DNA of 64,000 nt from Vibrio tetraodonis (GTDB lineage: Bacteria; Pseudomonadota; Gammaproteobacteria; Enterobacterales; Vibrionaceae), in contig NZ_QLYY01000018.1 in NCBI RefSeq assembly GCF_003350295.1, positions 310 to 64,309 on the forward strand. The letters run 5' to 3'. A program made the translations under genes and the position numbers. Below the pieces are notes generated by a model. That model did not search any database, was not told where the DNA came from, and worked only from the letters and a program-made list of their open reading frames with translations. This document shows, one piece after another, positions 8,029-17,062 of this stretch (position 1 is its first letter; each line of letters starts with the position of its first letter).

Positions 8029-9075
8029 ATGAGATCGCTATTTCTCCTTTTAATCGCGTTCACCACGCAAAGCTTTTCAGCACAAACCAAAGCACCTATA
8101 AACATCTACATGTGGGAAGACACTATATCACCTTACGTCGTTGAAGATTGGGAGTCATCAACGGGCATGCCTCTAAAAGCAACCCATTTTGATAATGATG
8201 ATGAACGCAACTTATTGATGATGAAAAGTCTTCAATTACCCTTTGATGTAGTGATTTTAGACAATGTCTCAGCCCAAATTTACGGCCGTTTTGGGGCTTT
8301 TAAAGATCTCAGTACTCTCAAAAATCGTCACCATAACGGAAACAAATGGTTGCAAGCTTGTGGTGATTACGCTGTCCCCTATTTCTGGGGGACAGTCGGA
8401 ATAGCATATAGAAAAGACCTAGTCCCAACCCCACCTTCAACATGGAGCGAGTTTACTTCCCCTCCGAAGGAACTGGAAGGGCGTATTGGAATGATCAATG
8501 ATACGATTGAGAGCTTTCTTCCTACATTTTATAGCTTAGGTTTAGCTCCTGATGAAGGTACCCCCTCAGCCATCAAAGCTGCTTATCCTCAACTACAAAG
8601 TTTCAATGAAAAAATATTAACATACGAATATATATTGAGTTACGTAAGGGGAACAGAAAATCACAACGATAAGCTTGCTATGGCTCTAGCCTATAGCGGA
8701 GACCAATATTCTCTCAACCGCTATTTTGTTGGTAATAAATGGGCGTTTACGATTCCTGATGGTGAAATATTCATCTGGCTTGATTGCCTTGCTATCAATA
8801 ACCGCTCAACTAACCCTGAGGGAGCAAAAGCTTTTCTGGAATATTTGATGGACCCTGAGGTGGCTGCAAAAAATGCAATATTTATCAAGGCTTCAACTCC
8901 CAATCTTACTGCATTAAAACAAACGCCTGATTGGTATAAAAATGATGCATCATTGTTTCCATCACAGAAAAGAATAGATCAGGGTCGCGTTGATGTAGAG
9001 CTATCCCCTGAAAACATCAGTTTACGAACTAAAATACTCAACCGCATTCTAAAACGTCATGAAACTCAGTACTAG
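8029..9075 (+). CDS. nspS: Periplasmic polyamine-binding sensor NspS (PotD-like)
   Basis: PotD/PotF-type substrate-binding protein with a signal peptide (about 1-18, cleavage near FSA-QT) and PotD-like features (INIYMWEDTISPYVV, FDVVILDNVSAQIYG, VPYFWGTVGIAYRKDL). It has no ABC transporter partners; instead it overlaps by 17 bp a membrane GGDEF-EAL gene. That arrangement and the pheA/yjjX neighbours match V. cholerae nspS-mbaA, where NspS senses norspermidine and spermidine and controls MbaA and biofilm formation. The start is ATG at 8029; the nearest good ribosome site (GGAGC) is rather distant. Confidence 0.9.
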   Translation: MRSLFLLLIAFTTQSFSAQTKAPINIYMWEDTISPYVVEDWESSTGMPLKATHFDNDDERNLLMMKSLQLPFDVVILDNVSAQIYGRFGAFKDLSTLKNRHHNGNKWLQACGDYAVPYFWGTVGIAYRKDLVPTPPSTWSEFTSPPKELEGRIGMINDTIESFLPTFYSLGLAPDEGTPSAIKAAYPQLQSFNEKILTYEYILSYVRGTENHNDKLAMALAYSGDQYSLNRYFVGNKWAFTIPDGEIFIWLDCLAINNRSTNPEGAKAFLEYLMDPEVAAKNAIFIKASTPNLTALKQTPDWYKNDASLFPSQKRIDQGRVDVELSPENISLRTKILNRILKRHETQY

Positions 9076-11404
9076 AGTACTGTTGCTAGTATCGCCAGTC
9101 ATCCTAATTAGTGCTGCATTTTCTAGCTACGGTATATATAACAATCAAAAAGATGCGTTAGTAAAACGCGAAAATAGTTACCTTCAATTAACAATGGAAA
9201 AGCTGGCAGGGCATTTTCGTCAGTCTGTAGCTATGTTAAATAGTTACTCTTTGACTCTAACGAAAAGCGATATCATACGCCATTATTTCATCAAGGAAGA
9301 TAACCCATATCGCGAGATGGAACTCATCGATACGCTGCACACTACGCTCTCTAGCCTTCAGGTAAATAAAAATAGCGATGTGGCAATAGCGATCCTTGAT
9401 CACTCTCGTAGTCCCTTGTTTTATGCCGATAATCAACTTGACCCGTTTTCAACGCTCGATAAAAAGGTGCATAATTTTGTAGAAGCTAATTATCGGTTGA
9501 CTGGAAGTGATTCTTTTATCGGATTTACCCAAAACCATCAGGGTCAAAGTGTCCTAGTCCGTTACGATGTCCTAGATATTGACACTTTAATGTCACCACT
9601 TAGTTATAATAGAGATCATTTCTTCTTTGTTGTTGTCTATATATCCTTAGACAAGTTTGATCAGCTCAAACATATTATTGAGTTTGACAATGACACCAGT
9701 ATCTATTTCAGTGATTACCCTATTGTAAAATCGGGTCTAACTCAATCGGTTGAGCTGTTATCAGATATTTATGCTGTTTTGGATCCTGCTCAATATTTAC
9801 TTACAGAGCAACTTTATACGATTAAACAGAGGCTGCTCCTTTTTTTTGGCGCTTCCACCGTAGTCACTATTTTTATTCTACTCTTTCTACTACATAACCG
9901 AGTTATCAGCCCGATTACTTTTTTAGATAAACAGTTACAGCAAGTAGAACAGCGACAAAGTTTTAATATTCAGCGCCTTAACACTAGCGATGAGATTGGA
10001 CGACTATCAGCTAGATTCTACGACATGTATAAGGAGCTCAGTTCGATCTATCAAAAAACCAAGGCGATGGCTGAAAATGACCATTTAACCCAACTCGCGA
10101 ATAGATACCAATTTCAAGTATATGTAAACCAAGCAATAAGAGATAATATTCTATGTACTCAGGCTTGGATTTTGTATATTGATTTAGACAATTTTAAATA
10201 CGTTAATGACAAATATGGTCATCATGTAGGTGACTCTCTCCTAATCGATTTCGCGGAGCATATTCGTACAGTCAGCCATACATATGAACAGAAACAATGC
10301 ACAAAATGCCTCGCATCAAGATTATCTGGTGATGAGTTTGCTATTTTTATTTCCTCTTCAACAAGCAGTGATTATTCTTATCAACTCGCCGTAGATATCC
10401 TAGAGCCAATACAAAACTCTCAAGGATCCCCCTTGGGTAATTTTCCAATCACTGCAAGTATAGGTATCGCAACCTACCCTGATGATGGCCAAGATCTGGA
10501 AAAACTACTTTCCAATGCAGATACAGCTATGTATCAAGCCAAACGAGCAGGAAAGAATCAAATTGCGCGATACTCACAAGAGCTAGATGAAGTTGTACGA
10601 CGCAGAAATCAAATAGAACAAGCACTGAGAAACGGGGAGTTCGATGATGAGTTTTCATTGATGTACCAACCCTACTTTGACCGTTCAGGTAAGAAAATTG
10701 TGGGGGTTGAAGCATTACTGCGTTGGTTTTCCCCAAACATGGGAAAAGTCAATCCTGCAGAATTTATCCCCATTTCGGAAAAAACAGGCCTATTTGGTAA
10801 AATTGATCGTTGGGTTATTCATCAGGCATTCAAAGACTTCCAAGCATTGCAAGAGTGCTTCGAATACCCTCTTCAATTGTCTATTAATTTATCCTCTGCT
10901 GAATTGGATTCCCAGCAGTTAGCAAGAGACATACAAACGGCAGCTCAAAAATATCACGTAAAGCCCAGTTTAGTTGACTTCGAAATTACTGAAACTTTTG
11001 CGACTGACTCACAAAGCTATCCTCTGCTGCATGAACTTTCTCTAATGGGCTTCAAGCTAGCTATTGATGATTTTGGTTCAGGTTACACCTCTATCACTCA
11101 ATTAGTGGAGTATCCAGTACAGAAGATCAAACTCGACAGAGAGTTTCTGACCACATTGATAAAAACCCAAAATCAAAAAGTCATCAAGCCATTGGTAGAA
11201 CTATGCCACTCGCAATCAATGATAGTAATCGCTGAAGGAATAGAGTCTGTATCTATGTTAAACTGGCTCACTGACAACCAGTGTGACTATATGCAGGGTT
11301 ATTTCCTATCTCCACCTCTATCACTATCAGAATTAAAAATTATCAATCAACCAGAACATAGGTGTAAAGATGTCAATACAGAAAGTTGTTATCACTTCTC
11401 TTAA
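9059..11404 (+). CDS. mbaA: Membrane c-di-GMP phosphodiesterase/cyclase MbaA (GGDEF-EAL)
   Basis: Inner-membrane regulator of c-di-GMP that takes its signal from periplasmic NspS. A TM helix lies near 7-25, a periplasmic domain to about 260, and a second TM near 260-282 followed by HAMP. The diguanylate cyclase-like domain carries SGDEF (SRLSGDEFAIF) in place of GGDEF. The EAL domain has EALLRW, the LSINLSS Asn and DDFGSGY, so phosphodiesterase chemistry looks intact. The 781 residues and position after nspS fit V. cholerae MbaA, mainly a phosphodiesterase. The end overlaps yjjX by 35 bp. Confidence 0.92.
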   Translation: MKLSTRVLLLVSPVILISAAFSSYGIYNNQKDALVKRENSYLQLTMEKLAGHFRQSVAMLNSYSLTLTKSDIIRHYFIKEDNPYREMELIDTLHTTLSSLQVNKNSDVAIAILDHSRSPLFYADNQLDPFSTLDKKVHNFVEANYRLTGSDSFIGFTQNHQGQSVLVRYDVLDIDTLMSPLSYNRDHFFFVVVYISLDKFDQLKHIIEFDNDTSIYFSDYPIVKSGLTQSVELLSDIYAVLDPAQYLLTEQLYTIKQRLLLFFGASTVVTIFILLFLLHNRVISPITFLDKQLQQVEQRQSFNIQRLNTSDEIGRLSARFYDMYKELSSIYQKTKAMAENDHLTQLANRYQFQVYVNQAIRDNILCTQAWILYIDLDNFKYVNDKYGHHVGDSLLIDFAEHIRTVSHTYEQKQCTKCLASRLSGDEFAIFISSSTSSDYSYQLAVDILEPIQNSQGSPLGNFPITASIGIATYPDDGQDLEKLLSNADTAMYQAKRAGKNQIARYSQELDEVVRRRNQIEQALRNGEFDDEFSLMYQPYFDRSGKKIVGVEALLRWFSPNMGKVNPAEFIPISEKTGLFGKIDRWVIHQAFKDFQALQECFEYPLQLSINLSSAELDSQQLARDIQTAAQKYHVKPSLVDFEITETFATDSQSYPLLHELSLMGFKLAIDDFGSGYTSITQLVEYPVQKIKLDREFLTTLIKTQNQKVIKPLVELCHSQSMIVIAEGIESVSMLNWLTDNQCDYMQGYFLSPPLSLSELKIINQPEHRCKDVNTESCYHFS

Positions 11405-11915
11405 CCCTGCGAAGAAGAGGGCTGTAGAGAGTGCTTTTGAGGCTGTATTTGGCTCTCAGCGCTTTGATTTTATGTCGATTAAAGTACCAAGCGATGTTGC
11501 AGATCAACCTATGTGCGATAAAGAAACTCGTCGGGGTGCTATTAACCGGGTAAAAAATGCAAAAAGAAACCAGCCAAATGCAGACTATTACGTGGGCCTA
11601 GAAGCAGGAATAGAGGGTAATTCTACTTTTGCATGGATGATAATAGAGTCATCGACACAGAGAGGGGAGTCTCGCTCGGCCAGTTTAATACTTCCCCCTC
11701 TGGTATTAGAAAAACTGGTAGATGCAAACGAGCTGGGTGATGTAATGGACGACGTGTTTGGCACCGAAAATATTAAGCAAAAAGGTGGGGCGATTAGCCT
11801 ATTAACCCATGACCGCCTTACACGTAGTCGTGTCTATCATCAAGCCTTGATATTAGCACTGGTTCCATTCACTAACCCTGAATACTTCCCCAACAACCTC
11901 CTAAATATCGATTAA
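11370..11915 (+). CDS. yjjX: Inosine/xanthosine triphosphatase
   Basis: House-cleaning NTPase hydrolysing ITP and XTP to keep deaminated purines out of nucleic acids. The start MSIQKVVITSLNPAKKRAV carries the family N-terminal nucleotide-binding signature (S.NPAK..A), followed by VPSDVADQPM and YYVGLEAGIEG. At 181 aa it has family length. It overlaps the end of mbaA by 35 bp and so is probably co-transcribed and coupled. The last codons, encoding NLLNID, form half of a terminator shared with trpR. Confidence 0.93.
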   Translation: MSIQKVVITSLNPAKKRAVESAFEAVFGSQRFDFMSIKVPSDVADQPMCDKETRRGAINRVKNAKRNQPNADYYVGLEAGIEGNSTFAWMIIESSTQRGESRSASLILPPLVLEKLVDANELGDVMDDVFGTENIKQKGGAISLLTHDRLTRSRVYHQALILALVPFTNPEYFPNNLLNID

Positions 11916-11934
11916 CCTTATTCGATATTTAGGA
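11899..11934. terminator. Bidirectional terminator formed by the ends of yjjX and trpR
   Basis: TCCTAAATATCGA (11899-11911) and its exact reverse complement (11922-11934) flank the two stop codons, which are only two bases apart. Each arm is coding sequence: it encodes LLNI(D) at the end of yjjX and LLNI(E) at the end of trpR. The hairpin probably stops transcription from both sides, though T runs are short. Confidence 0.65.
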
Positions 11935-12214
11935 GTGAGAGTATCTGAGCTCTTTCTGTTGCTGACTTTGATTTTAACTCATTAGAGCCCCGGGTTATTG
12001 TCGCGACTCCCACACCCAATTTATTGCTTATCTGCCTTTGAGAAAGCTCACCTTTAAGTAATTCACAACAAATGTTTACTCGCGCAATCAAAGCCTCTCT
12101 CTCATCCGCAGTCAGTAGCATAGTAAGCAGCATCTCGTGTTGATTAGCTGTAGTGCTGCTTTTTATTAGATCTAAGATTTGTTGCCACTCATGATATTCG
12201 GTTTGTGTTGCCAT
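11918..12214 (-). CDS. trpR: Trp operon repressor
   Basis: Tryptophan-responsive repressor of trp and related operons; a dimeric all-helical DNA-binding protein. Its 98 residues contain the TrpR helix-turn-helix (GELSQRQISNKLGVGVATITRGSNELK), with family residues LLTADEREAL before it. It is convergent with yjjX and lies downstream of slt as in E. coli (slt-trpR). I see no clear TrpR operator in the 129 bp upstream. Confidence 0.95.
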   Translation of the reverse strand: MATQTEYHEWQQILDLIKSSTTANQHEMLLTMLLTADEREALIARVNICCELLKGELSQRQISNKLGVGVATITRGSNELKSKSATERAQILSLLNIE

Positions 12215-12343
12215 TTATTGTACAGTTCCAAGAATTCTTAAGACAGATAGGGCTTGCTGGCCCTTTTGGGGTTGAATAGTAGCCAAAGTAAAAGCTCTTT
12301 AATCAAGTAAGATATTCAAATATGCTCTTTTAATGTTTAAACG

Positions 12344-14299
12344 CTAATACCTAGTTTCAATCTCATGCTGGTTTAAAAACGCACCATCTACTCCTAACAG
12401 ATCACGGTAATATGTCTCGAACATCAAGATATTTTGGACATAGCCACGTGTTTCTTTAAATGGGATAGCTTCTATAAAAGCATAGGCATCAAGCCGGCCT
12501 TGGGTACGTTCTCGCCAAGTCTTGACTCTATGCGGCCCCGCATTATACGCCGCAAGAGCAAAGACTCGATTATTATCGTACCTGTCTAGCAAACCTTTCA
12601 AATAGTGACTGCCAATTTCAATATTTTTTCCGACTTCATACAAATCATTACTGCTGCGATACATTAATTGATATTTACGTGCCGTATATTTAGCCGTAGA
12701 CGGCATGACTTGCATAATGCCTCTTGCACCAACAGGCGATCTTGCTAGAGCATCAAGTGCACTCTCCTGCCGAGCCAAAGACATCAACGTAATAGGGTCA
12801 ATACTATGCTTTTCGCCATAAAAGTCGAACCACCACTGATGAGCCACGGGAAAACGCAGCTCGATATTGTCCCACATTTTAGCTTGAATACTAGCTTTGA
12901 CAGACAGATGGGACCATTGCTTATTGGCAGCATAAGCGGCTAACATTTCTTTTTGTTCGTCATTAGCTCGGTCGAGTAACCATTGCCATTCATTTTTTGC
13001 GACTGCAATTTTATCACGTTCGATCAACTCTTCAATTCTAATTAAAGTGGTTCGAAACGGTTGTACTGCCTCTTGCTGAAAAGAAATAGTAGAGACAGGA
13101 TAGTTAATCGAGCGCTTAATCTCTTTCGCTGCAGCAACACTGTAAAAGTTTCTCTGGCCAACAATTTTCTCTAGACGTTGACTCCCCTGCTTAATTTTTC
13201 CCTCTGCCAACTCACTTCGGCCCAACCAATATTGCCAGCGTAAACTTGCCTGATTGCTTTCAGGAAGTAAATCAATCCAATTAATGATCCCCTGCCAATC
13301 GGCGTCCTGTATTGCAAGTCGTATGCGTCTTTCTATCAGCTTATAGTTGGATGAGGTGGCTATTTTTTTATCACGCCAGTGTTGCTGCAGCAGCGAATCT
13401 GTATTGATTAATCGAAATGCTAGATGATCTGCCAAATCCTGAACTTGTTTCTTCGACATTTTCTTAGCCGAGACCACTTGCTCAAAAACACTAAAAGCTT
13501 TTTTACTATTTTTGCGAGCAAGTTTTCTTAAAGCCATTGCTGTCAAGGTTCGATACCAATCATTATCTGGCTTCTCAAACGCAAAATCGAGTACTTGTTC
13601 AGGGCGATTGAATAAGACTTTCATTTCCTTCGCTTGCTGCTGGGCTTTTTTCGTTCTGAGCTGCTTTCTCAAAAAATTCATCAGAGAGCCGTTACTTGTT
13701 TCGAATACAAGTTGCATTCGATCTAAAATATCTTGATCTGTTCTAACTCCTGATTGATCCCAAGCACTAAAAAGGCCATCACAAGCGTCAGAAATACTCT
13801 CTCCTGAACGCCATAGCTTCTTGGCTCCGATAAAGGCTTTGTCTTTGTGTCCCGATTTGTATAAAGCATAGTAATAATGACATTGATAGCTTTCTCCTCT
13901 AGGCTCAACCCTTTGGAATTCAATTAGCTTTTTCCACTGTTTTTTATGCGCAAGGCTATCGATATAAGGGGCTCGTATTCGGCCAGAAAAAGGTACTGTT
14001 TTGTAATTTTCAATAAAGGTATCAACTTCTTGTGGCGTTCTATCACCAATGTTAATCAAAAAGGCTCGGTAATCTGTATAGGGAGTGAGCGGATAGTCCT
14101 CAATTTGTTCACGAATATTAAAATACTGAGATACCTTCCCTGCATCCAATAAACGATGGGCTTTATCATAAATTCTGCGTTGCTGTTGAAGATCGCCAGC
14201 TAGGACAGGTAAGACAATTATTGAGCTGCAAACCATTGCCCCTAACGCAAGAGACAGTGAATGAATGCGATGCAGCGACTTAGGAAACATTAGTGTCAT
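12344..14299 (-). CDS. slt: Soluble lytic murein transglycosylase
   Basis: Periplasmic Slt70-type enzyme cleaving MurNAc-GlcNAc bonds with 1,6-anhydro-MurNAc formation, which feeds peptidoglycan recycling. A signal peptide (about 1-34, ending LAG) precedes a long helical superhelix (U and L domains, to about 470) and a C-terminal lysozyme-like domain. That domain has the catalytic Glu in RQESALD, then SPVGARGIMQVMPSTA and ALAAYNAGPHRV. The 651 aa match the family. It shares a theme with nagZ and anmK-murQ nearby. Confidence 0.95.
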   Translation of the reverse strand: MTLMFPKSLHRIHSLSLALGAMVCSSIIVLPVLAGDLQQQRRIYDKAHRLLDAGKVSQYFNIREQIEDYPLTPYTDYRAFLINIGDRTPQEVDTFIENYKTVPFSGRIRAPYIDSLAHKKQWKKLIEFQRVEPRGESYQCHYYYALYKSGHKDKAFIGAKKLWRSGESISDACDGLFSAWDQSGVRTDQDILDRMQLVFETSNGSLMNFLRKQLRTKKAQQQAKEMKVLFNRPEQVLDFAFEKPDNDWYRTLTAMALRKLARKNSKKAFSVFEQVVSAKKMSKKQVQDLADHLAFRLINTDSLLQQHWRDKKIATSSNYKLIERRIRLAIQDADWQGIINWIDLLPESNQASLRWQYWLGRSELAEGKIKQGSQRLEKIVGQRNFYSVAAAKEIKRSINYPVSTISFQQEAVQPFRTTLIRIEELIERDKIAVAKNEWQWLLDRANDEQKEMLAAYAANKQWSHLSVKASIQAKMWDNIELRFPVAHQWWFDFYGEKHSIDPITLMSLARQESALDALARSPVGARGIMQVMPSTAKYTARKYQLMYRSSNDLYEVGKNIEIGSHYLKGLLDRYDNNRVFALAAYNAGPHRVKTWRERTQGRLDAYAFIEAIPFKETRGYVQNILMFETYYRDLLGVDGAFLNQHEIETRY

Positions 14300-14750
14300 A
14301 AGTTCTCATCCCATAGAGAAATTAAGGTTTAGTTCGCGGTTATCTACGATTACTACAACAATCTGATACACGCTAGAAGAGAGCGTGTTGGTCTACTTTC
14401 AGCTCAGCCGAACTAGGCTGTTACCATTCTATTTCTTAAAACTCTTTTTAAAGGATAGCCATAAAAACAAGCTATGCATCACAAAAAAACCAATAGGCTT
14501 CTTTCTCAAATTAGAAAAAAACAGTGTGTTTACAAATCACTCCCAACATACCCCCATTCTAAACAGAACAGTCCACTTACTAGATATAAATACTAATAAA
14601 ATCATATCAACGTGAAGCAAGTCGATAAAATCAATCCAATTAAAAACAAAAAAATCAGAATGATTATCCCTTGCTTGGACGGTAACAAAGCGTCTCGTCT
14701 TAGTATAAAATAGCCTTTTATTTCAATTCATAGTCTAGGGACAATCGGCA
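14300..14750. other. slt-ettA divergent intergenic region
   Basis: About 450 bp without a convincing gene. It holds a 7 bp inverted repeat (ACACGCT at 14368-14374 with AGCGTGT at 14382-14388) near the slt start. A TATAAA element (near 14704) with a poor -35 may be the ettA promoter. The 76-residue frame at 14385-14615 is AT-rich and has no recognisable domain. I see no RNA gene. Confidence 0.4.
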
Positions 14751-16418
14751 ATGGCTGAATACGTATATACCATGTCTCGGGTGAGCAAAGTTGTGCCACC
14801 GAAACGTCAAATTCTCAAAGATATCTCTCTTAGCTTTTTTCCCGGAGCAAAAATCGGCGTTCTAGGTCTAAACGGTGCGGGTAAATCCACTTTACTGCGT
14901 ATCATGGCCGGTATTGACACTGATATAGATGGCGAAGCGCGCCCACAGCCTGGCTTGAATGTCGGTTACTTACCTCAAGAGCCGGTTCTTGATGAGTCAA
15001 AAACAGTGCGAGAAATTGTCGAACAAGCGGTATCTGACGTTGCTGGAGCAATGAAGCGACTGGATGAAGTTTACGCTGCCTACGCAGAGCCTGATGCCGA
15101 CTTTGACGCGCTGGCAAAAGAGCAAGGAGAGCTTGAAGCTTTAATACAAGCTAAAGATGGACATAACTTGGAAAATGCTCTTGAACGAGCGGCAGATGCA
15201 TTGCGTTTACCTGAATGGGATGCACAGATTAAACACTTATCTGGTGGTGAAAGACGCCGAGTCGCCATTTGCCGACTGTTACTTGAAAAGCCCGATATGT
15301 TACTGCTTGATGAACCAACTAACCACCTAGATGCAGAATCTGTAGCCTGGCTTGAGCGCTTCTTAGTTGACTATACGGGGACGGTAGTCGCAATTACCCA
15401 CGACCGTTACTTCCTCGACAACGCGGCTGGATGGATTCTAGAGTTAGATAGAGGTGAAGGCATTCCTTGGCAAGGTAACTACACGTCTTGGCTAGAGCAG
15501 AAAGACGCACGTTTACAACAAGAAGCGTCTCAAGAAAAAGCCAGACAAAAAACCATAGAGAAAGAGCTAGAATGGGTACGTCAAAATCCTAAAGGACGCC
15601 AAGCTAAATCAAAAGCTCGTATGGCTCGATTCGAAGAGCTTCAAAGTAACGATCACCAAAAGCGTAATGAAACTAACGAGCTGTTCATTCCGCCAGGTGA
15701 GCGCTTAGGTGACAAGGTTATCGATGCAAAGAACATCTCTAAGTCATTTGATGGACGTGTATTAATTGATGATTTGTCCTTTAGCATTCCCAAAGGTGCG
15801 ATCGTAGGAATCATAGGTGCTAACGGTGCTGGTAAGTCAACGCTATTTAAGATGCTAAGTGGCGTGGAGCAACCTGATTCGGGAAGTATTGAAATAGGTG
15901 ATACTGTCAAACTAGCTTCGGTAGATCAGTTCCGCGATAGCATGGATGATAAAAAATCCGTCTTTCAGGAAATTTCTGAAGGTGCTGATATTATCAAAAT
16001 CAACAACTTTGAGATCCCAGCACGAGCATACTGCTCTCGCTTCAACTTCAAAGGCAGCGACCAACAGAAAATTATTGGAGAGTTATCAGGGGGCGAACGT
16101 AACAGAGTACACTTAGCCAAGCTGTTAAAAGCTGGCGGCAATGTATTACTACTTGACGAACCTACCAACGACCTAGACGTAGAGACTCTCAGAGCTTTAG
16201 AAGAAGCACTATTGGAATTCCCAGGCTGCGCCATGGTTATCTCTCACGACCGTTGGTTCTTAGACCGAATTGCAACCCACATTATTGACTATCGTGATGA
16301 AGGTCAGGTCAACTTCTATGAAGGTAACTATACTGAATACATGGAATGGCTGAAGAAAACGTTAGGGCCAGATGCGGCGGAACCTCATCGAATCAAGTAT
16401 AAGCGTATTACTAAATAA
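14751..16418 (+). CDS. ettA: Energy-dependent translational throttle protein EttA (ABC-F ATPase)
   Basis: ABC-F protein that binds the ribosomal E site and couples the first peptide bond to the ATP/ADP ratio. It has two ABC domains in tandem: Walker A GLNGAGKST near 40 with signature LSGGERRRV, and GANGAGKST near 355 with signature LSGGERNRV. The EttA arm lies in the first domain and a charged linker (about 240-320) between them. The 555 residues equal E. coli EttA, and AGGGA lies eight bases before the ATG. A strong terminator follows. Confidence 0.96.
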   Translation: MAEYVYTMSRVSKVVPPKRQILKDISLSFFPGAKIGVLGLNGAGKSTLLRIMAGIDTDIDGEARPQPGLNVGYLPQEPVLDESKTVREIVEQAVSDVAGAMKRLDEVYAAYAEPDADFDALAKEQGELEALIQAKDGHNLENALERAADALRLPEWDAQIKHLSGGERRRVAICRLLLEKPDMLLLDEPTNHLDAESVAWLERFLVDYTGTVVAITHDRYFLDNAAGWILELDRGEGIPWQGNYTSWLEQKDARLQQEASQEKARQKTIEKELEWVRQNPKGRQAKSKARMARFEELQSNDHQKRNETNELFIPPGERLGDKVIDAKNISKSFDGRVLIDDLSFSIPKGAIVGIIGANGAGKSTLFKMLSGVEQPDSGSIEIGDTVKLASVDQFRDSMDDKKSVFQEISEGADIIKINNFEIPARAYCSRFNFKGSDQQKIIGELSGGERNRVHLAKLLKAGGNVLLLDEPTNDLDVETLRALEEALLEFPGCAMVISHDRWFLDRIATHIIDYRDEGQVNFYEGNYTEYMEWLKKTLGPDAAEPHRIKYKRITK

Positions 16419-16437
16419 ATTTCGCTTAGCATTCGTA

Positions 16438-16465
16438 GTAAGGCCGCTTAACTTAGCGGCCTTAC
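16438..16465 (+). terminator. ettA terminator
   Basis: A perfect 11 bp stem, GTAAGGCCGCT with AGCGGCCTTAC, encloses a 6 nt loop 20 bp after the ettA stop. The following TTGTTTC is only moderately T-rich. Confidence 0.8.
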
Positions 16466-16583
16466 TTGTTTCAACGCCACAGCAAACAAAGCCATAATCT
16501 CACCTTGTTGATATTAAAGGCTAAGTGGTAGTTATTCCTGATTGGTGATCATTGAATACTAAGTACCACAGAGAGAGACAGTC

Positions 16584-16955
16584 ATGATAGAACGCAGACA
16601 ATTTTCGCGTATTATTTACCAGACGCCGGCAGTGTTATCTCAACATAATAAGGTAGTAGAATGCTTTATTTGCGATTTATCCCTGCACGGACTGCTACTC
16701 ACGTCTGATAACGCAGACGAGTTAAGCCTTAATACCATGGTAGATGTAGAATTTTCGCTTCAAGACACTGATATCGTTATTGAACTTGTGGGAGAAGTTG
16801 TTGGCCTCAACAGCAATGTAATACGCCTGAGTATCGACCACATTGACATCGAAAGTATTGGGCACCTTAAAAGGTTAATCGAATTGAATGTGGGAGACGA
16901 TGAACTTCTCCACAGAGATATAGAACACTTAACCGATTTGGGAGAATATCACTAG
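16584..16955 (+). CDS. PilZ-domain c-di-GMP-binding protein (PlzA-like)
   Basis: Single-domain PilZ protein of 123 aa. The N-terminal RRQFSR provides the RxxxR motif and DLSLHG the D/NxSxxG motif that together clamp c-di-GMP. It has no membrane segment and its output partner is unknown. Its place between ettA and tyrA-aroF matches V. cholerae VC0697 (PlzA, from memory), so plzA is a plausible name that I do not assign firmly. A GAGAGAGA tract precedes the ATG. Confidence 0.85.
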   Translation: MIERRQFSRIIYQTPAVLSQHNKVVECFICDLSLHGLLLTSDNADELSLNTMVDVEFSLQDTDIVIELVGEVVGLNSNVIRLSIDHIDIESIGHLKRLIELNVGDDELLHRDIEHLTDLGEYH

Positions 16956-17062
16956 TTGTAAGAATACAAAATAGGCAACAACTCATAGGCCAGAACAAAA
17001 GTCTGACCTAATACCAGAAGACCGAATTGTGCCTCGGAAACATCTACTAACACTGGGAGACA

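Noticed and set aside
12240..12275. AGGGC/GCCCT hairpin between trpR and slt as terminator
   Set aside because: The stem is only five pairs with no T run on the minus strand; slt and trpR are possibly co-transcribed.
14385..14615. 76-residue frame between slt and ettA
   Set aside because: Low-complexity, no ribosome site, no recognisable features; treated as non-coding.
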